Part shown: one piece after another, positions 16,999-26,112 of the stretch | How the letters are laid out: every line of letters begins with the position of its first letter | Position numbering within the stretch: position 1 is the first letter of the stretch | Source of the DNA: Planctomycetaceae bacterium | Lineage (GTDB): Bacteria > Planctomycetota > Planctomycetia > Pirellulales > Pirellulaceae | Length of the DNA stretch: 34,615 bases | Reading direction: 5' to 3' | Assembly: GCA_024642765.1 (NCBI GenBank) | Contig: JAHEAM010000002.1 | Coordinates: 1 to 34,615, forward strand | Program-made: the position numbers and the translations under genes | Notes under the pieces: model-generated | Database searches by the model: none | Told to the model about the DNA's origin: nothing | Seen by the model: the letters and a program-made list of their open reading frames with translations, nothing else

Positions 16999-17703
16999 AT
17001 GTCCAAACATTTTGAGCGAGAAATTGACAAGCTTTATGCACAACTGCGTGCATTGTTTGGCAACGTAGAACAAATGATCGACCTGGCAACTCGGGCCGTG
17101 TACGAACGTAAGTCTGATCATATTGAAACGGTAATCGATACAGACTTTATTATCAACGATATGGAAGTCTCCATCGAAGAAGACTGCCTCAAGATCTTGG
17201 CATTGCACCAGCCAGTCGCACTTGATTTGCGACGCCTGACGACGATCATGAAAATCAACGTCGATTTGGAGCGGATGGCCGACCTGGCTTGCAATATCGC
17301 CGAACGCGCTCGTGATTTGAACGCCTATCCCGCGTTTCCGGTTCCAGCCCGCATGCCGGGGATGGCGCAGCAGTCGGCGAGCATGGTGCGAATGGCGATT
17401 GACGCTTTTATCACATCGGATTCTTACTTAGCCAAGAAAGTAATCCAGTGCGATGAATCGGTCGATGCTGACAACCAATACATAATCAATGAACTTCGTG
17501 AGTTGATGAAGTCGAATCCCAGCATGATCGAGCCCGCGCTGCATTGCTTTTCTGCGTCGCGACACATCGAACGCTTGGCGGATCACGCGGAGAATATTGC
17601 CGAAGACGTTGTTTATTTTGTCGACGGCGACATTGTGAGGCATAAGCACGGCCAGTTTTCTTCATTCAATGATGATCGCGCGGGTAACAATGCCAAAGGC
17701 TAA
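16999..17703 (+). CDS. phoU: Phosphate signalling protein PhoU
   Basis: Negative regulator that links Pst transporter state to PhoR and also affects phosphate uptake. The 234-residue, all-helical protein shows the two PhoU repeats: LRALFGNVEQMIDLATRAV in the first, with the metal/acidic motif NDMEVSIEEDCLKIL, and the second with DESVDADNQYIINELRELM. The conserved RHIERLADHAENIAEDVVYF is near the C-terminus. The start ATG lies two bases after the pstB stop. Its end overlaps the start of phoB (17690-17703), so phoU and phoB are coupled. Confidence 0.95.
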   Translation: MSKHFEREIDKLYAQLRALFGNVEQMIDLATRAVYERKSDHIETVIDTDFIINDMEVSIEEDCLKILALHQPVALDLRRLTTIMKINVDLERMADLACNIAERARDLNAYPAFPVPARMPGMAQQSASMVRMAIDAFITSDSYLAKKVIQCDESVDADNQYIINELRELMKSNPSMIEPALHCFSASRHIERLADHAENIAEDVVYFVDGDIVRHKHGQFSSFNDDRAGNNAKG

Positions 17704-18385
17704 AGTATTGTTGGTCGAAGATGACCGAGCCATTTCGGAAGTACTCGATTACAACTTGCAACAAAATGGATACGATGTCATTCGCTGCAGTGATGGCCAA
17801 GATGCGCTCAACCAGGCACGCAATAAAACGCCAGATATCATTATTTTGGACATCATGTTGCCGGTTCTGGATGGTCTTGAGGTCTGTCGACGACTTCGCG
17901 CCGTCCCCGAAACTGAAACCATTCCGATCATGATGTTGACTGCGAAGAGCGAAGAAGTCGACCAGATTGTCGGCTACAAAGTTGGCGCTGATGACTATGT
18001 GACCAAACCTTTTAGCGTGAAAATCTTACTTGAACGCATTCATTCCTTGTTGCGCCGAAATCGCACAACTATTGGCGGTTCCGATACTGTCTCGCGAGGC
18101 GGAGTCACTGTGGATCGCGTCAAGTTTCGCGTTTTGGTTGAAGGCAAGCCGTTGGAATTGACCCCCAGTGAATTTCGGCTGCTCGACACAATGATTCGGC
18201 AACCGGGAAGAGCCTTCGATCGCCAGGAACTGATCGATTCGGCGCTCGGCTCTGACGCGCTGGTCTTGGAGCGTACGATCGATGTGCATATTCGCAGCTT
18301 GCGAAAAAAAATGGGCGGCCTCGCCGATTATGTGCAAACGGTGCGCGGCGTCGGGTACCGCTTTCAGATTGCAGATGACGAATAG
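17690..18385 (+). CDS. phoB: Phosphate-regulon response regulator PhoB
   Basis: DNA-binding response regulator phosphorylated by PhoR to activate phosphate-starvation genes. The ATG at 17690 gives 231 residues and aligns the receiver start (MPKAKVLLVEDDRA) with the family; an in-frame ATG at 17669 would add seven residues. Receiver acidic pair D11/D12, phospho-acceptor D54 in IILDIML, and the VTKPFS lysine are all present. The C-terminal winged-helix OmpR-type domain includes LTPSEFRLLDTMI and TIDVHIRSLRKKM, ending VRGVGYRF. It overlaps the end of phoU by 14 bases. Assignment to PhoB rather than another OmpR regulator rests on this operon position. Confidence 0.94.
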   Translation: MPKAKVLLVEDDRAISEVLDYNLQQNGYDVIRCSDGQDALNQARNKTPDIIILDIMLPVLDGLEVCRRLRAVPETETIPIMMLTAKSEEVDQIVGYKVGADDYVTKPFSVKILLERIHSLLRRNRTTIGGSDTVSRGGVTVDRVKFRVLVEGKPLELTPSEFRLLDTMIRQPGRAFDRQELIDSALGSDALVLERTIDVHIRSLRKKMGGLADYVQTVRGVGYRFQIADDE

Positions 18386-18538
18386 AATTTTCAGCAATAC
18401 CTCTCGGAACGTACTGCTGCAGCAAAAAACGCAAATGCATTCGCACTGAAAAGCGGTTAAGATGTTGTTTTTGGTGCCAAGGGGCTCGTCTAAAATTTTG
18501 TTTGGAATCGCAGCTGCAGGGCGAGTCACGCAGGATTG

Positions 18539-18551
18539 CTGTTCCGAACAG
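18539..18551. promoter_or_regulatory. Palindrome CTGTTC-C-GAACAG
   Basis: A perfect 13-base dyad lies in the 284-base space between phoB and the propeller/phosphatase gene. It resembles operator dyads, including the GAAC-type LexA boxes, but no SOS gene is adjacent and a single site is not enough for assignment. Confidence 0.3.
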
Positions 18552-18669
18552 GACGTTCCATTGGTAACCAAATATCTAAAAAAGTTCTTAGCTTAGGCGA
18601 ACTGCATATTCGTCATTGAAGACTTGGCACTAACGAGTCATTTGTCCGAAAGGCAAGGAAAAGTCATAA

Positions 18670-21417
18670 ATGAACCGAAAATATTCCGTCCGAATTTTCA
18701 CAGTAGCTCTCATTGCTTTTTATGCAGGATTTGTGGCAGCACAAGAGCAAGTTGAAACTGCTCCCAACGATCAAGACCTTGTTGGTCGCACGCGCGCCGA
18801 TGCGATCGTTACACCCGTCAATCAAATCTTGACACCTGCAGGTCGCCAAGTAGAGTTGTCGCGACTTCGGCCGCAAGCTTTGGCACTGTCGCCTGACGGA
18901 AGACGGCTTGTTGTTTCTGGCAAGACCAATGAGTTACTCTCGGTCGATCCAGTTTCTGGCGAAATCCTGCAACGCATTGACTTGCCAGATGATGCCGTTC
19001 ATGAACCGCCGACTGATCCTGCGTCAACCAATATTTTGAAACCAGACAAGAGTGGACAAGCGAGCTTCCTGGGTCTGGTCTTTTCCAACGATGGTAGCAA
19101 GCTGTACATGAGCAACGTTAATGGATCGATCAAGGTCTTCGACATTGATTCGGAAAGTAATATTACTCCCTCGTTTACCATTCCGTTGCCAAAAGCAAAT
19201 GCTCCACGGCGAGCAGCAGAGGTTCCCGCGGGATTGGCAATCAGCCAGGATAATCAGCGTTTGTTTGTCTGCGGAAATCTCTCGAACAAGCTCTTGGAAA
19301 TTGATCTGGTGAAAGGCACAGTGCTGCGTGAGTTTGCGGTCGGTGCCTTGCCCTACGATGTTGTCTTGCTCGATGGCATGGCGTTCGTAAGCAATTGGGG
19401 TGGGCGTCAACCGAGCGACGACGACCTGACTGGCCCAGCGGGGCGCGGCACCGAAGTTCGCGTCGATCCCGTCAGCCATATTGCTAACGAAGGCTCCGTG
19501 TCCGTCATCGATTTGCAAACCGGTGAACCGAAGGCTGAGATCTTGGTGGGACGGCATGCCTGTGATCTTGCCATTTCTCCCGATCGTCGCCACGTCATTT
19601 GCGCGAACGCGGGCAGTGATAATCTTTCCGTAATTGACGTGGCCAGTTTGCAGGTCAGCGACACCATTTGGACACGAGTTTCTCCCTCAGACTTGCTCGG
19701 CGCAAGTCCCAACGCAATTTGTTTCAACCAGGCTGGCGATCGACTTTACGTGGCAAATGGTTCTCAGAATGCTGTTGGCGTCATTGCACTCGATCTCGAC
19801 GAGCGCGGCGACTCGCGATTGATGGGTATGATTCCCGTCGGCTGGTATCCGGGTGCCTTGGTGATCGATGGTTCCCGCAATGCTTTGTACGTGGCGAACA
19901 TCAAAGGCCTTCCCGAAACGCCTCGAAAGCAGGGCGACGGTGTCGAAGGGTTTAACACCCACCATTATCATGGCACACTTTCGTTGTTTCCCCTTCCGGA
20001 CGAAAAACAACTTGCAGAATACAGCGATCAAGCGGCATTGAATTTACGGCGGCAAGCAATCGAAAACGCATTCTTGCCACCGCGAGCCGATGCCCCGCAG
20101 CGTCCCGTGCCAGAGCGAATCGGTGAGCCAAGTCCTATCAAACACGTCGTCTATGTCATCAAGGAAAATCGAACTTACGATCAAGTCTTCGGGGCACTAG
20201 CAAACGGTCGGGGTCACGCCGATCTTTGTATTTTCGGGCGCGACATCACTCCCAACCAACACAAGCTCGTCGACGAATTTCACCTTCTCGACAACACGTA
20301 TTGTGCCGGCATTCTCAGCGCTGACGGACACAACTGGTCAACAACCGCGATGAGTACCGACTACATGGAAAAAAGTTTCGCGGGATTCCCGCGCAGCTAC
20401 CCCGATGGTATGGGTATCGATGAGGCCGACGCAATGGCTTACTCGACAGCGGGATTCATTTGGGACAACGCCCGAAAGCACAATATTTCGATTCGCAATT
20501 ACGGCGAATTCATGATGCCCAAGGTCCGTTGGCGCGACCCGGAGCGCAAGGGACAACCCGACTACATGGCCTGTTACAAAACGTGGAAGGGTGAAAACAA
20601 GGACGTGATCTTCGAGAGCGAACCTGCTGTCGAATCGATCCGAGAATTTTCACCGAAAGGATACGTTGGTTGGGAGATGTCAGTTCCTGATCAATTCCGC
20701 GCCGATTTTGTGATCAAAGAGCTCAAGGAATTCGAACAACGTGGCGAATACCCTCAATTGGTAATTATTTGCCTGCCGAACGACCACACGAGCGGCACAA
20801 GTCGTGGATGTCCGACACCCGCTTCATGCATGGCAGACAACGACCTGGCCTTTGGACGCATTGTCGAGGCACTCAGCCATTCAAAGTTTTGGCCCGAGAT
20901 GGCGATCTTTTGCATTGAAGACGATCCGCAAGCAGGCTGGGACCACATCAGTGGGTATCGCACTACCGCATATTGTGCGAGTCCGTACGCGGTCCGCGGT
21001 GGCAAGACTGTCAGCACACTATACAACACGACCAGCGTGTTGCGTACGATTGAACAAATCTTGGGCTTGCCGCCAATGAATCAATTTGACGCGAGTGCGA
21101 CGCCAATGTTCGATTGCTTCACCCAAACACCAGATCTTACTCCCTTTGAGTCCGTTGCGACCAACGTTCCACTCGATAAGCTCAACCCAAGTCCCGCGTC
21201 GATCCGTGATCCCGTCCTTCGAGAAGATGCCCTTGTATCTGCTACTTTGAACTTTGTTCAAATTGACGCGGCTCCGGAGGACACGCTCAACCAAATCCTC
21301 TGGCGCAGTCAACGCGGTTCATCGATCCCTTATCCCACTTGGGCTACGGTTCCTGATGAAGACGGTGAGACAGAAGACGAAACGATACAGGAGCACCCAC
21401 CAACGAAGGGACCGTGA
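18670..21417 (+). CDS. Exported YncE-type propeller fused to phosphatase domain
   Basis: A 915-residue protein with a Sec signal peptide (cleavage likely after FVAA) and an AAGGAAAAG ribosome site. Residues of about 50-450 form a YncE/YVTN beta-propeller with repeats such as LALSPDGRRLVVSG, LAISPDRRHVICANAGSDN and LYVANGSQNAVGV. Residues of about 485-830 form an alkaline-phosphatase-superfamily/AcpA-like phosphoesterase domain with KHVVYVIKENRTYDQVFG (ENRTYD at 499-504), DGHNWS (552-557), NDHTSG (704-709) and EDDPQAGWDH (750-759), which hold the expected metal ligands. Such fusions are annotated as bifunctional YncE/alkaline phosphatase proteins. Substrate is unknown; phosphomono- or diesters are likely. 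Lying just after phoB, it may be a phosphate-scavenging member of the Pho response, though no clear Pho box precedes it. Confidence 0.88.
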   Translation: MNRKYSVRIFTVALIAFYAGFVAAQEQVETAPNDQDLVGRTRADAIVTPVNQILTPAGRQVELSRLRPQALALSPDGRRLVVSGKTNELLSVDPVSGEILQRIDLPDDAVHEPPTDPASTNILKPDKSGQASFLGLVFSNDGSKLYMSNVNGSIKVFDIDSESNITPSFTIPLPKANAPRRAAEVPAGLAISQDNQRLFVCGNLSNKLLEIDLVKGTVLREFAVGALPYDVVLLDGMAFVSNWGGRQPSDDDLTGPAGRGTEVRVDPVSHIANEGSVSVIDLQTGEPKAEILVGRHACDLAISPDRRHVICANAGSDNLSVIDVASLQVSDTIWTRVSPSDLLGASPNAICFNQAGDRLYVANGSQNAVGVIALDLDERGDSRLMGMIPVGWYPGALVIDGSRNALYVANIKGLPETPRKQGDGVEGFNTHHYHGTLSLFPLPDEKQLAEYSDQAALNLRRQAIENAFLPPRADAPQRPVPERIGEPSPIKHVVYVIKENRTYDQVFGALANGRGHADLCIFGRDITPNQHKLVDEFHLLDNTYCAGILSADGHNWSTTAMSTDYMEKSFAGFPRSYPDGMGIDEADAMAYSTAGFIWDNARKHNISIRNYGEFMMPKVRWRDPERKGQPDYMACYKTWKGENKDVIFESEPAVESIREFSPKGYVGWEMSVPDQFRADFVIKELKEFEQRGEYPQLVIICLPNDHTSGTSRGCPTPASCMADNDLAFGRIVEALSHSKFWPEMAIFCIEDDPQAGWDHISGYRTTAYCASPYAVRGGKTVSTLYNTTSVLRTIEQILGLPPMNQFDASATPMFDCFTQTPDLTPFESVATNVPLDKLNPSPASIRDPVLREDALVSATLNFVQIDAAPEDTLNQILWRSQRGSSIPYPTWATVPDEDGETEDETIQEHPPTKGP

Positions 21418-21497
21418 CGCCCATTTGGCATTCGCGATTCCCGTAGTACCCTTTCCAGCACTTGCCGATCGTCAAACGATTTTGTTAGAGTGTCGCG

Positions 21498-22493
21498 ATG
21501 GAAAACTCAGAAATACCAACCGAATGTAGTAAATCGTGCCCGCCCCATGGTGCCGTTCCCGAATTGGATTTACCGCGCGAGCGTCGACAATCGCGGCCTT
21601 GGGAAAAAACAGATCTTGAAGGGCGATTGAATGCGAATTCCGATTCCAGTGCGCCAATCATGGTGCGCATTCCGCGGCGCTGGGATCGTTTCATTCGATT
21701 GGTTGGCGAAGCGAATGTTCGCAAACTTTTAAATGTACGCGTTGCGGTTTTTGGACTGGGTGGAGTGGGCAGCTATGCCGTCGAGGCATTGGCGCGATCG
21801 GCGGTTGGCTACTTTACACTCGTTGACTTTGATGATGTTTGTGTGACCAATGTGAATCGGCAACTACAAGCGTTTCCTGGAACAGTGGGACAACCCAAGG
21901 TCCATCTGTTGGCCGAACGAGTGCGGGCAATCAACCCCGACGCAACCGTTGATGCCATCCAAGCCTTCTTCGATCCCACGACAGCGGATGCTTTGCTCAC
22001 ACCGCGTCCAGATTTTGTTATCGACGCGATCGACAACGTGACAGCCAAGATCCATTTGGTGGCAACTTGTTTGCGAAACAACATTCCAGTTGTCAGCGTC
22101 ACAGGTTCAGGTGCACGATTGGATCCAACTCAAGTTCGAGTCGTCGACTTGAGTGAAACTCGTTACGATCCGCTGGCTAAAGTTCTCCGAAAAGAGCTTT
22201 CAAAGCAAGGCTTCGACGTTACCAAACATGTGGGCCTGCCCGTTGTATTCTCGGAGGAAGAAGTTCGCGAACCGATTGCACCGAGTTGGGACAACGAGGG
22301 TTTTCGATGCATTTGCCCACACGCCGAAGACTCGCCGCACGCTTGCGAAAAACGCCGGGTGATCTACGGCACCGCCGCGTTTGTGACTGCAGCCTTCGGA
22401 ATGGCCGCAACATCGATTGCAATCCGGAAATTGACGGAGCGACTGCCGATGGAAACGACTACTCAAGGCATTCCAGTAGACGTCCACAAATGA
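21498..22493 (+). CDS. tcdA: TcdA-like E1-fold enzyme (t6A dehydratase family)
   Basis: Members of this ThiF/E1-like family use ATP to dehydrate the t6A modification of tRNA to its cyclic form. The 331 residues contain the nucleotide loop GLGGVG (86-91), VDFDDVCVTNVNRQLQA with the conserved Asp and Arg, DAIDNVTAKIHLVATCLRNN, and the SGARLDPTQVRVVDLSETRYDPLAK segment typical of TcdA. Near the C-terminus are ICPHAEDSPHACEKR and IYGTAAFVTAAFGMAA. The homologous part begins near residue 56; the 54 residues before it are polar and unlike the family, so the ATG at 21660 (277 residues, close to the usual 270) is a strong alternative start. It lies 80 bases after the phosphatase gene on the same strand. 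Confidence 0.87.
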   Translation: MENSEIPTECSKSCPPHGAVPELDLPRERRQSRPWEKTDLEGRLNANSDSSAPIMVRIPRRWDRFIRLVGEANVRKLLNVRVAVFGLGGVGSYAVEALARSAVGYFTLVDFDDVCVTNVNRQLQAFPGTVGQPKVHLLAERVRAINPDATVDAIQAFFDPTTADALLTPRPDFVIDAIDNVTAKIHLVATCLRNNIPVVSVTGSGARLDPTQVRVVDLSETRYDPLAKVLRKELSKQGFDVTKHVGLPVVFSEEEVREPIAPSWDNEGFRCICPHAEDSPHACEKRRVIYGTAAFVTAAFGMAATSIAIRKLTERLPMETTTQGIPVDVHK

Positions 22494-22559
22494 GAATACG
22501 CTAGTTAAACATTGATGTTCAAAGCAACATTCGACGCAGTAGAAGTTTGACAGACTGCG

Positions 22560-23184
22560 TGGGGTAGTTGCGGTCTGAAAGCAATCCGCCGCGAGATGTG
22601 CAATACCGACTGTATTAGTGGACAACTAATTCCCTGCAACTACAGTTACAAAGAATTCAGAATCGCGCGTTCGAACGCCGGGCAGTTGGATTCAAATGCT
22701 TTGCATCTTTGGCCGAGGGCAGGTTTCATCATGATTGCTCTGCCGAATCAGGACGGTTCCTTTCGCGGTACGCTATTTCTGCCAAAAAATGAGAAGATGA
22801 GCTTTTCCTCGCCTGTTGACCCAGCTGTCACAATGAAGTTTCTGTATGATCATTTTCCGGATGAAGAACTGGCATATTGCAAAATAGCGAACGACTTGAT
22901 GACGAATCCTGAGGGAACTCTGGGTACCGTCAGGTGTGATCGTTGGCATTTGGGACGAAGCGTTTTGATTGACGACCTGTCACGCAATGCTTCCGTTCAC
23001 GGGGCAGGGGGTCAATTCGGCTTTTGAAGATTGCCGTGAATTGATGACCTGTATAGAAGAATTTGCGACCGACTAGTCCACTGTGTTTTCCGAACTCACG
23101 CTTCGCCGTAAACCGATCGCCGACGAAATTGCGAACGCCGGCATGTTGTTAGGACCCTTTCTCTTGAATTTTGCCGCCAGTTAG
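22560..23184 (+). pseudogene. kmo: Kynurenine 3-monooxygenase fragment, frameshifted
   Basis: The intact gene would encode the FAD enzyme that hydroxylates kynurenine on the route from tryptophan to NAD. An open stretch from 22596 carries hallmark KMO sequence: ALHLWPRAGFIMIALPN, DGSFRGTLFLP, DHFPDEE and GTVRCDRWH. Homology extends upstream in the same frame to about 22560 (GLKAIRREMC). At 22971-22977, where GDAxHA is expected, one extra base shifts the frame; the next frame continues HAMLPFTGQGVNSAFEDC. That frame meets TAG at 23074-23076 exactly where Trp would precede STVFSEL, then reads RRKPIADEIAN until TAG at 23182-23184. The N-terminal FAD domain and the C-terminus are missing. With a truncated N-terminus, one frameshift and one nonsense codon, it cannot encode a working enzyme. 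Confidence 0.85.
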
Positions 23185-23190
23185 CGTCCT

Positions 23191-24396
23191 CTACTTGTCA
23201 ACGACGCGTAAAACATCGTTTCGCTTGAGAACCATGGGTGATGCGTTCTCACCGAACTCCAGGTGGCAATCGAACCAAACGCCAAGAGATGTTTCGGCAG
23301 GGAATTCAAACTCGCCGGTAACAATGTTGCCTTCACGCGAAATCTTGGTGGCTTCAACGGGCCCAATTTGCATCCAAGTTGGTGGGCCAACCGGTAGCTT
23401 TCGTCGTGTTGCATTCTCGGGAGTGAGTTCGAATTCAATTCTGTGGATCGAGCCAGACGTTACCGTTCCTGGACGAACCGTTTTTATGATGGCTTTGTGG
23501 CGCTCGCCAGCCTGTGTGTTGTCAACAACTAAGCCGGTCGACTTGCGACGCAACCCAGGGTTGTTTGACGTTTCAACGAGACCAGCATAGCCGCCGATAA
23601 TGTACGGGAATCTGCCGGGTGTGACATGATAGTGATAGCCCCGCGCATCGTCACGATGACCATTGCAGCCGTCGAGTGCTTGGTGCCCCGTCAAGTCCTT
23701 GGCCATCGTTCCATCTGCCTCGTAAGGACCATAAACTGGAAAGCCATCAAAAGCAAAGCCGATTACCGGCGAATGCTGATTGCCGTCGTCCTTGTATGGT
23801 GACTTCACACAGGTCGGATATTTGTGGTAGTGGTAAACGCCCGTTTGTTGTGGGTGACCACAACAAGAATCAAGCCAGACTTCGGTGTAGCCCTCGACAG
23901 CATTCATGCCTTCTATTTCGAAGGGATTGAAGAAGACCACGCCATTCATGGCCGTACCGATCGGGCCCATTGGTAATCGTGTAACCTCATCGGCCAAAAT
24001 GGGCTCAAGCGGCAAGCGAAAGGTAAACTGCTGCACGCGAATGGAATTGGGATTATCGCTGTTGGGAAAGATCGCGGTTGGGTGATTCGGGTAGCCCTGG
24101 CTCTCCATGATCAGGAATTTTTCGTCGTGACGCAGCCTGATATTATCGATGCCGTCTTCATTTGAGTCTTGTGTATGATAGGAAAACAAATCGACGAGTC
24201 GGTCACCGTCTTGGTAGTAATAGATCGGCGTATCGCCTTTCTTCAAAAACCACTTTCCACTGAGCGGTTCTAGAGCGTCTTTTTCTACAGGTGTTTCGGT
24301 AGCAGGCGCAGCTTGTTCTTGCCGACTGGCCAACAGCGGTTGCGCAGCCAATGTAAAAAATATAATCGTCAACAAAGTGAAAGTGCTCTTACGCAT
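23191..24396 (-). CDS. Exported YHYH-domain protein
   Basis: A 401-residue protein from ATG 24396, chosen because a Sec signal peptide (MRKSTFTLLTIIFFTLAAQ) starts there; the longer open frame to 24552 overlaps the upstream gene. It contains the YHYH motif of the family at 188-191 in GVYHYHKYPTC, preceded by SCCGHPQQ, and a second GYHYHVTPG at 253-257. The His, Cys and Tyr residues suggest metal binding, possibly copper, but the activity of YHYH proteins is not established. It lies 19 bases downstream of the PQQ-propeller gene on the same strand, so the two probably form an operon. Its stop is only six bases from the end of the kmo remnant. Confidence 0.85.
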   Translation of the reverse strand: MRKSTFTLLTIIFFTLAAQPLLASRQEQAAPATETPVEKDALEPLSGKWFLKKGDTPIYYYQDGDRLVDLFSYHTQDSNEDGIDNIRLRHDEKFLIMESQGYPNHPTAIFPNSDNPNSIRVQQFTFRLPLEPILADEVTRLPMGPIGTAMNGVVFFNPFEIEGMNAVEGYTEVWLDSCCGHPQQTGVYHYHKYPTCVKSPYKDDGNQHSPVIGFAFDGFPVYGPYEADGTMAKDLTGHQALDGCNGHRDDARGYHYHVTPGRFPYIIGGYAGLVETSNNPGLRRKSTGLVVDNTQAGERHKAIIKTVRPGTVTSGSIHRIEFELTPENATRRKLPVGPPTWMQIGPVEATKISREGNIVTGEFEFPAETSLGVWFDCHLEFGENASPMVLKRNDVLRVVDK

Positions 24397-24415
24397 TGTG
24401 GATTGCTCGCTTGAG

Positions 24416-25870
24416 TTAGTTGTTTGAATTCGTTTCTTGCACCACTGTTGGGTCGGCAATGCAGTAGAGAAACTTGTCGGATCGCAGGAATATTTGCCCG
24501 TTATCAACGGCGGGGGTTGCATTGAATACACTTGTGTCAGATTCGATAACATTTTGAGCGACGATTTTCATTTCGTCGGACGGCTCGATGACGATCACGC
24601 CACTGGTTCGTGTTTGAAAATAGAGGTGTCCATTTACGGCGATCGGCGACGCATAGATCGGATGTCCACTGTTGAGTTTGGGAACGCGATCACGGTGAAT
24701 CAATTCTCCGTTCTTTGCATCGCTGCAGTAATACATGCCTTTATCGTCAATCCAATAGTGTTTTCCGTCGAGCAATACGGGCGTTGCGACGTAGGATGAA
24801 TTGCGGCTGGACCAGAGAATATTGGAATGGGTGATATCACCCGTTCCGCCCGCTGTAAGCGCGACGCTCCCAGACGAACGGTACCCTCCGAACGCATAGA
24901 CTGTGGTTCCATCGACCACAACGCTTGGTGATAGGTTGCCGGTTAGTGACGTTTCTGCATACCAAGTTAACTTGCCGGTCTGGGGATTGATTCCCCAGAT
25001 TTCTCCCGGGACTGCGAGCACAAGATCATCGCGCGATTGATCGACGTGGACAATCGCTGGCGTACCATAACAAAGTTCCAGGCTGGCGGCTGGTGCGTCC
25101 CAGGCGACTTCGCCAGTCGATTTTTTGAGTGCGAAAATGGTTTTTCCTTCTTCGGCAGCATTCACAATAACGAGGTCGCCGTACAACGTCAAACTCGCGG
25201 CCGAACCCCAACGTCGATTGCTTGACTCCTTGCCAACCGAAACGCGCCAGAGTTCTTTGCCCTCGAAGTCAAAGGCGAGAACTCCGGACTTGCCGAAAAA
25301 CACGAACACAAGTTCGTCGTCAACAACAGGTGAGTTCGTGGCATAGCCATGTTCTGGTACGCCCATTCCCGAGTAGGCATCTTCGCTGGCGTCGTTTTCA
25401 ATTTCACGCGACCAAAGGATTGTCCCGTTCTGTCGATCAACGCAGCTCAAATGTCGTACCAAGTCGGCGGCACTGTCGGACCTATTGTCCGGTTCGCCGT
25501 AACCCGAATACGAAGTGACAAATACAAATCGATCCGTAAGAACAGGGCTAGAGGCGCCGGCTCCCGGTAGCTTTGTCTTCCAAGACAAATTTTTTGAATC
25601 GCTCCATTCGGTTGGGATGTTTTTTTCGTTACTAATGCCCGTTCCGTTTGGGCCGCGAAATCGCGACCAGGGCAGGGGGGAAGGATCCTGAGCGGTAGTC
25701 TCAAGATTGGCATCCACAGGCGTCGCCTTCGCCGCCGAATTCAAAACCATGTTGCTAGGCGAACCATCGTCCATAGGAGGACGGCCTCCGGTTCGTTGGC
25801 TAAAAACAAATCCACCAGCCGCCACCACGCACGCGACGCCAACAAACACAACGATCCAGACTCGAGTCAT
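24416..25870 (-). CDS. Membrane-anchored PQQ-type beta-propeller protein
   Basis: A 484-residue protein from ATG 25870 with GGGAAAA upstream on the minus strand; a TTG at 25891 would add seven residues. An N-terminal hydrophobic helix (about 2-24) serves as signal or membrane anchor. The rest has repeats of the PQQ/BamB-like propeller type: WSRFRGPNGTGISNEKNIP, LSWKTKLPGAGASSPVLTD, CVDRQNGTILWSREIENDA, FALKKSTGEVAWDAPAA and GINPQTGKLTWYAET. Proteins of this group are widespread in planctomycetes; most lack proven cofactor binding or catalysis, and no dehydrogenase active site is recognisable. The next gene, 19 bases downstream, encodes the YHYH protein. Confidence 0.86.
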   Translation of the reverse strand: MTRVWIVVFVGVACVVAAGGFVFSQRTGGRPPMDDGSPSNMVLNSAAKATPVDANLETTAQDPSPLPWSRFRGPNGTGISNEKNIPTEWSDSKNLSWKTKLPGAGASSPVLTDRFVFVTSYSGYGEPDNRSDSAADLVRHLSCVDRQNGTILWSREIENDASEDAYSGMGVPEHGYATNSPVVDDELVFVFFGKSGVLAFDFEGKELWRVSVGKESSNRRWGSAASLTLYGDLVIVNAAEEGKTIFALKKSTGEVAWDAPAASLELCYGTPAIVHVDQSRDDLVLAVPGEIWGINPQTGKLTWYAETSLTGNLSPSVVVDGTTVYAFGGYRSSGSVALTAGGTGDITHSNILWSSRNSSYVATPVLLDGKHYWIDDKGMYYCSDAKNGELIHRDRVPKLNSGHPIYASPIAVNGHLYFQTRTSGVIVIEPSDEMKIVAQNVIESDTSVFNATPAVDNGQIFLRSDKFLYCIADPTVVQETNSNN

Positions 25871-26112
25871 TCGATAGTTTTCCCGATTCAAAACGCGTTC
25901 GCCCGAAACTCAGTTAATAGTTTAGCGTGGAACCCTGAAGATAACGTTAAGCCAATTGTGCCGAGTCGCTCCAACGAAAATTCGCATTAGAAGGGCAATG
26001 CCGACTTGAAACGCTTTGTTTTTCCGCCTGCGACGTCGACTATAATTACCAATTCGACCTGAATGATTTTTGCGAGTGCACAAGCGCGAGTTTTTTTGAA
26101 TGGAGATCGCAA

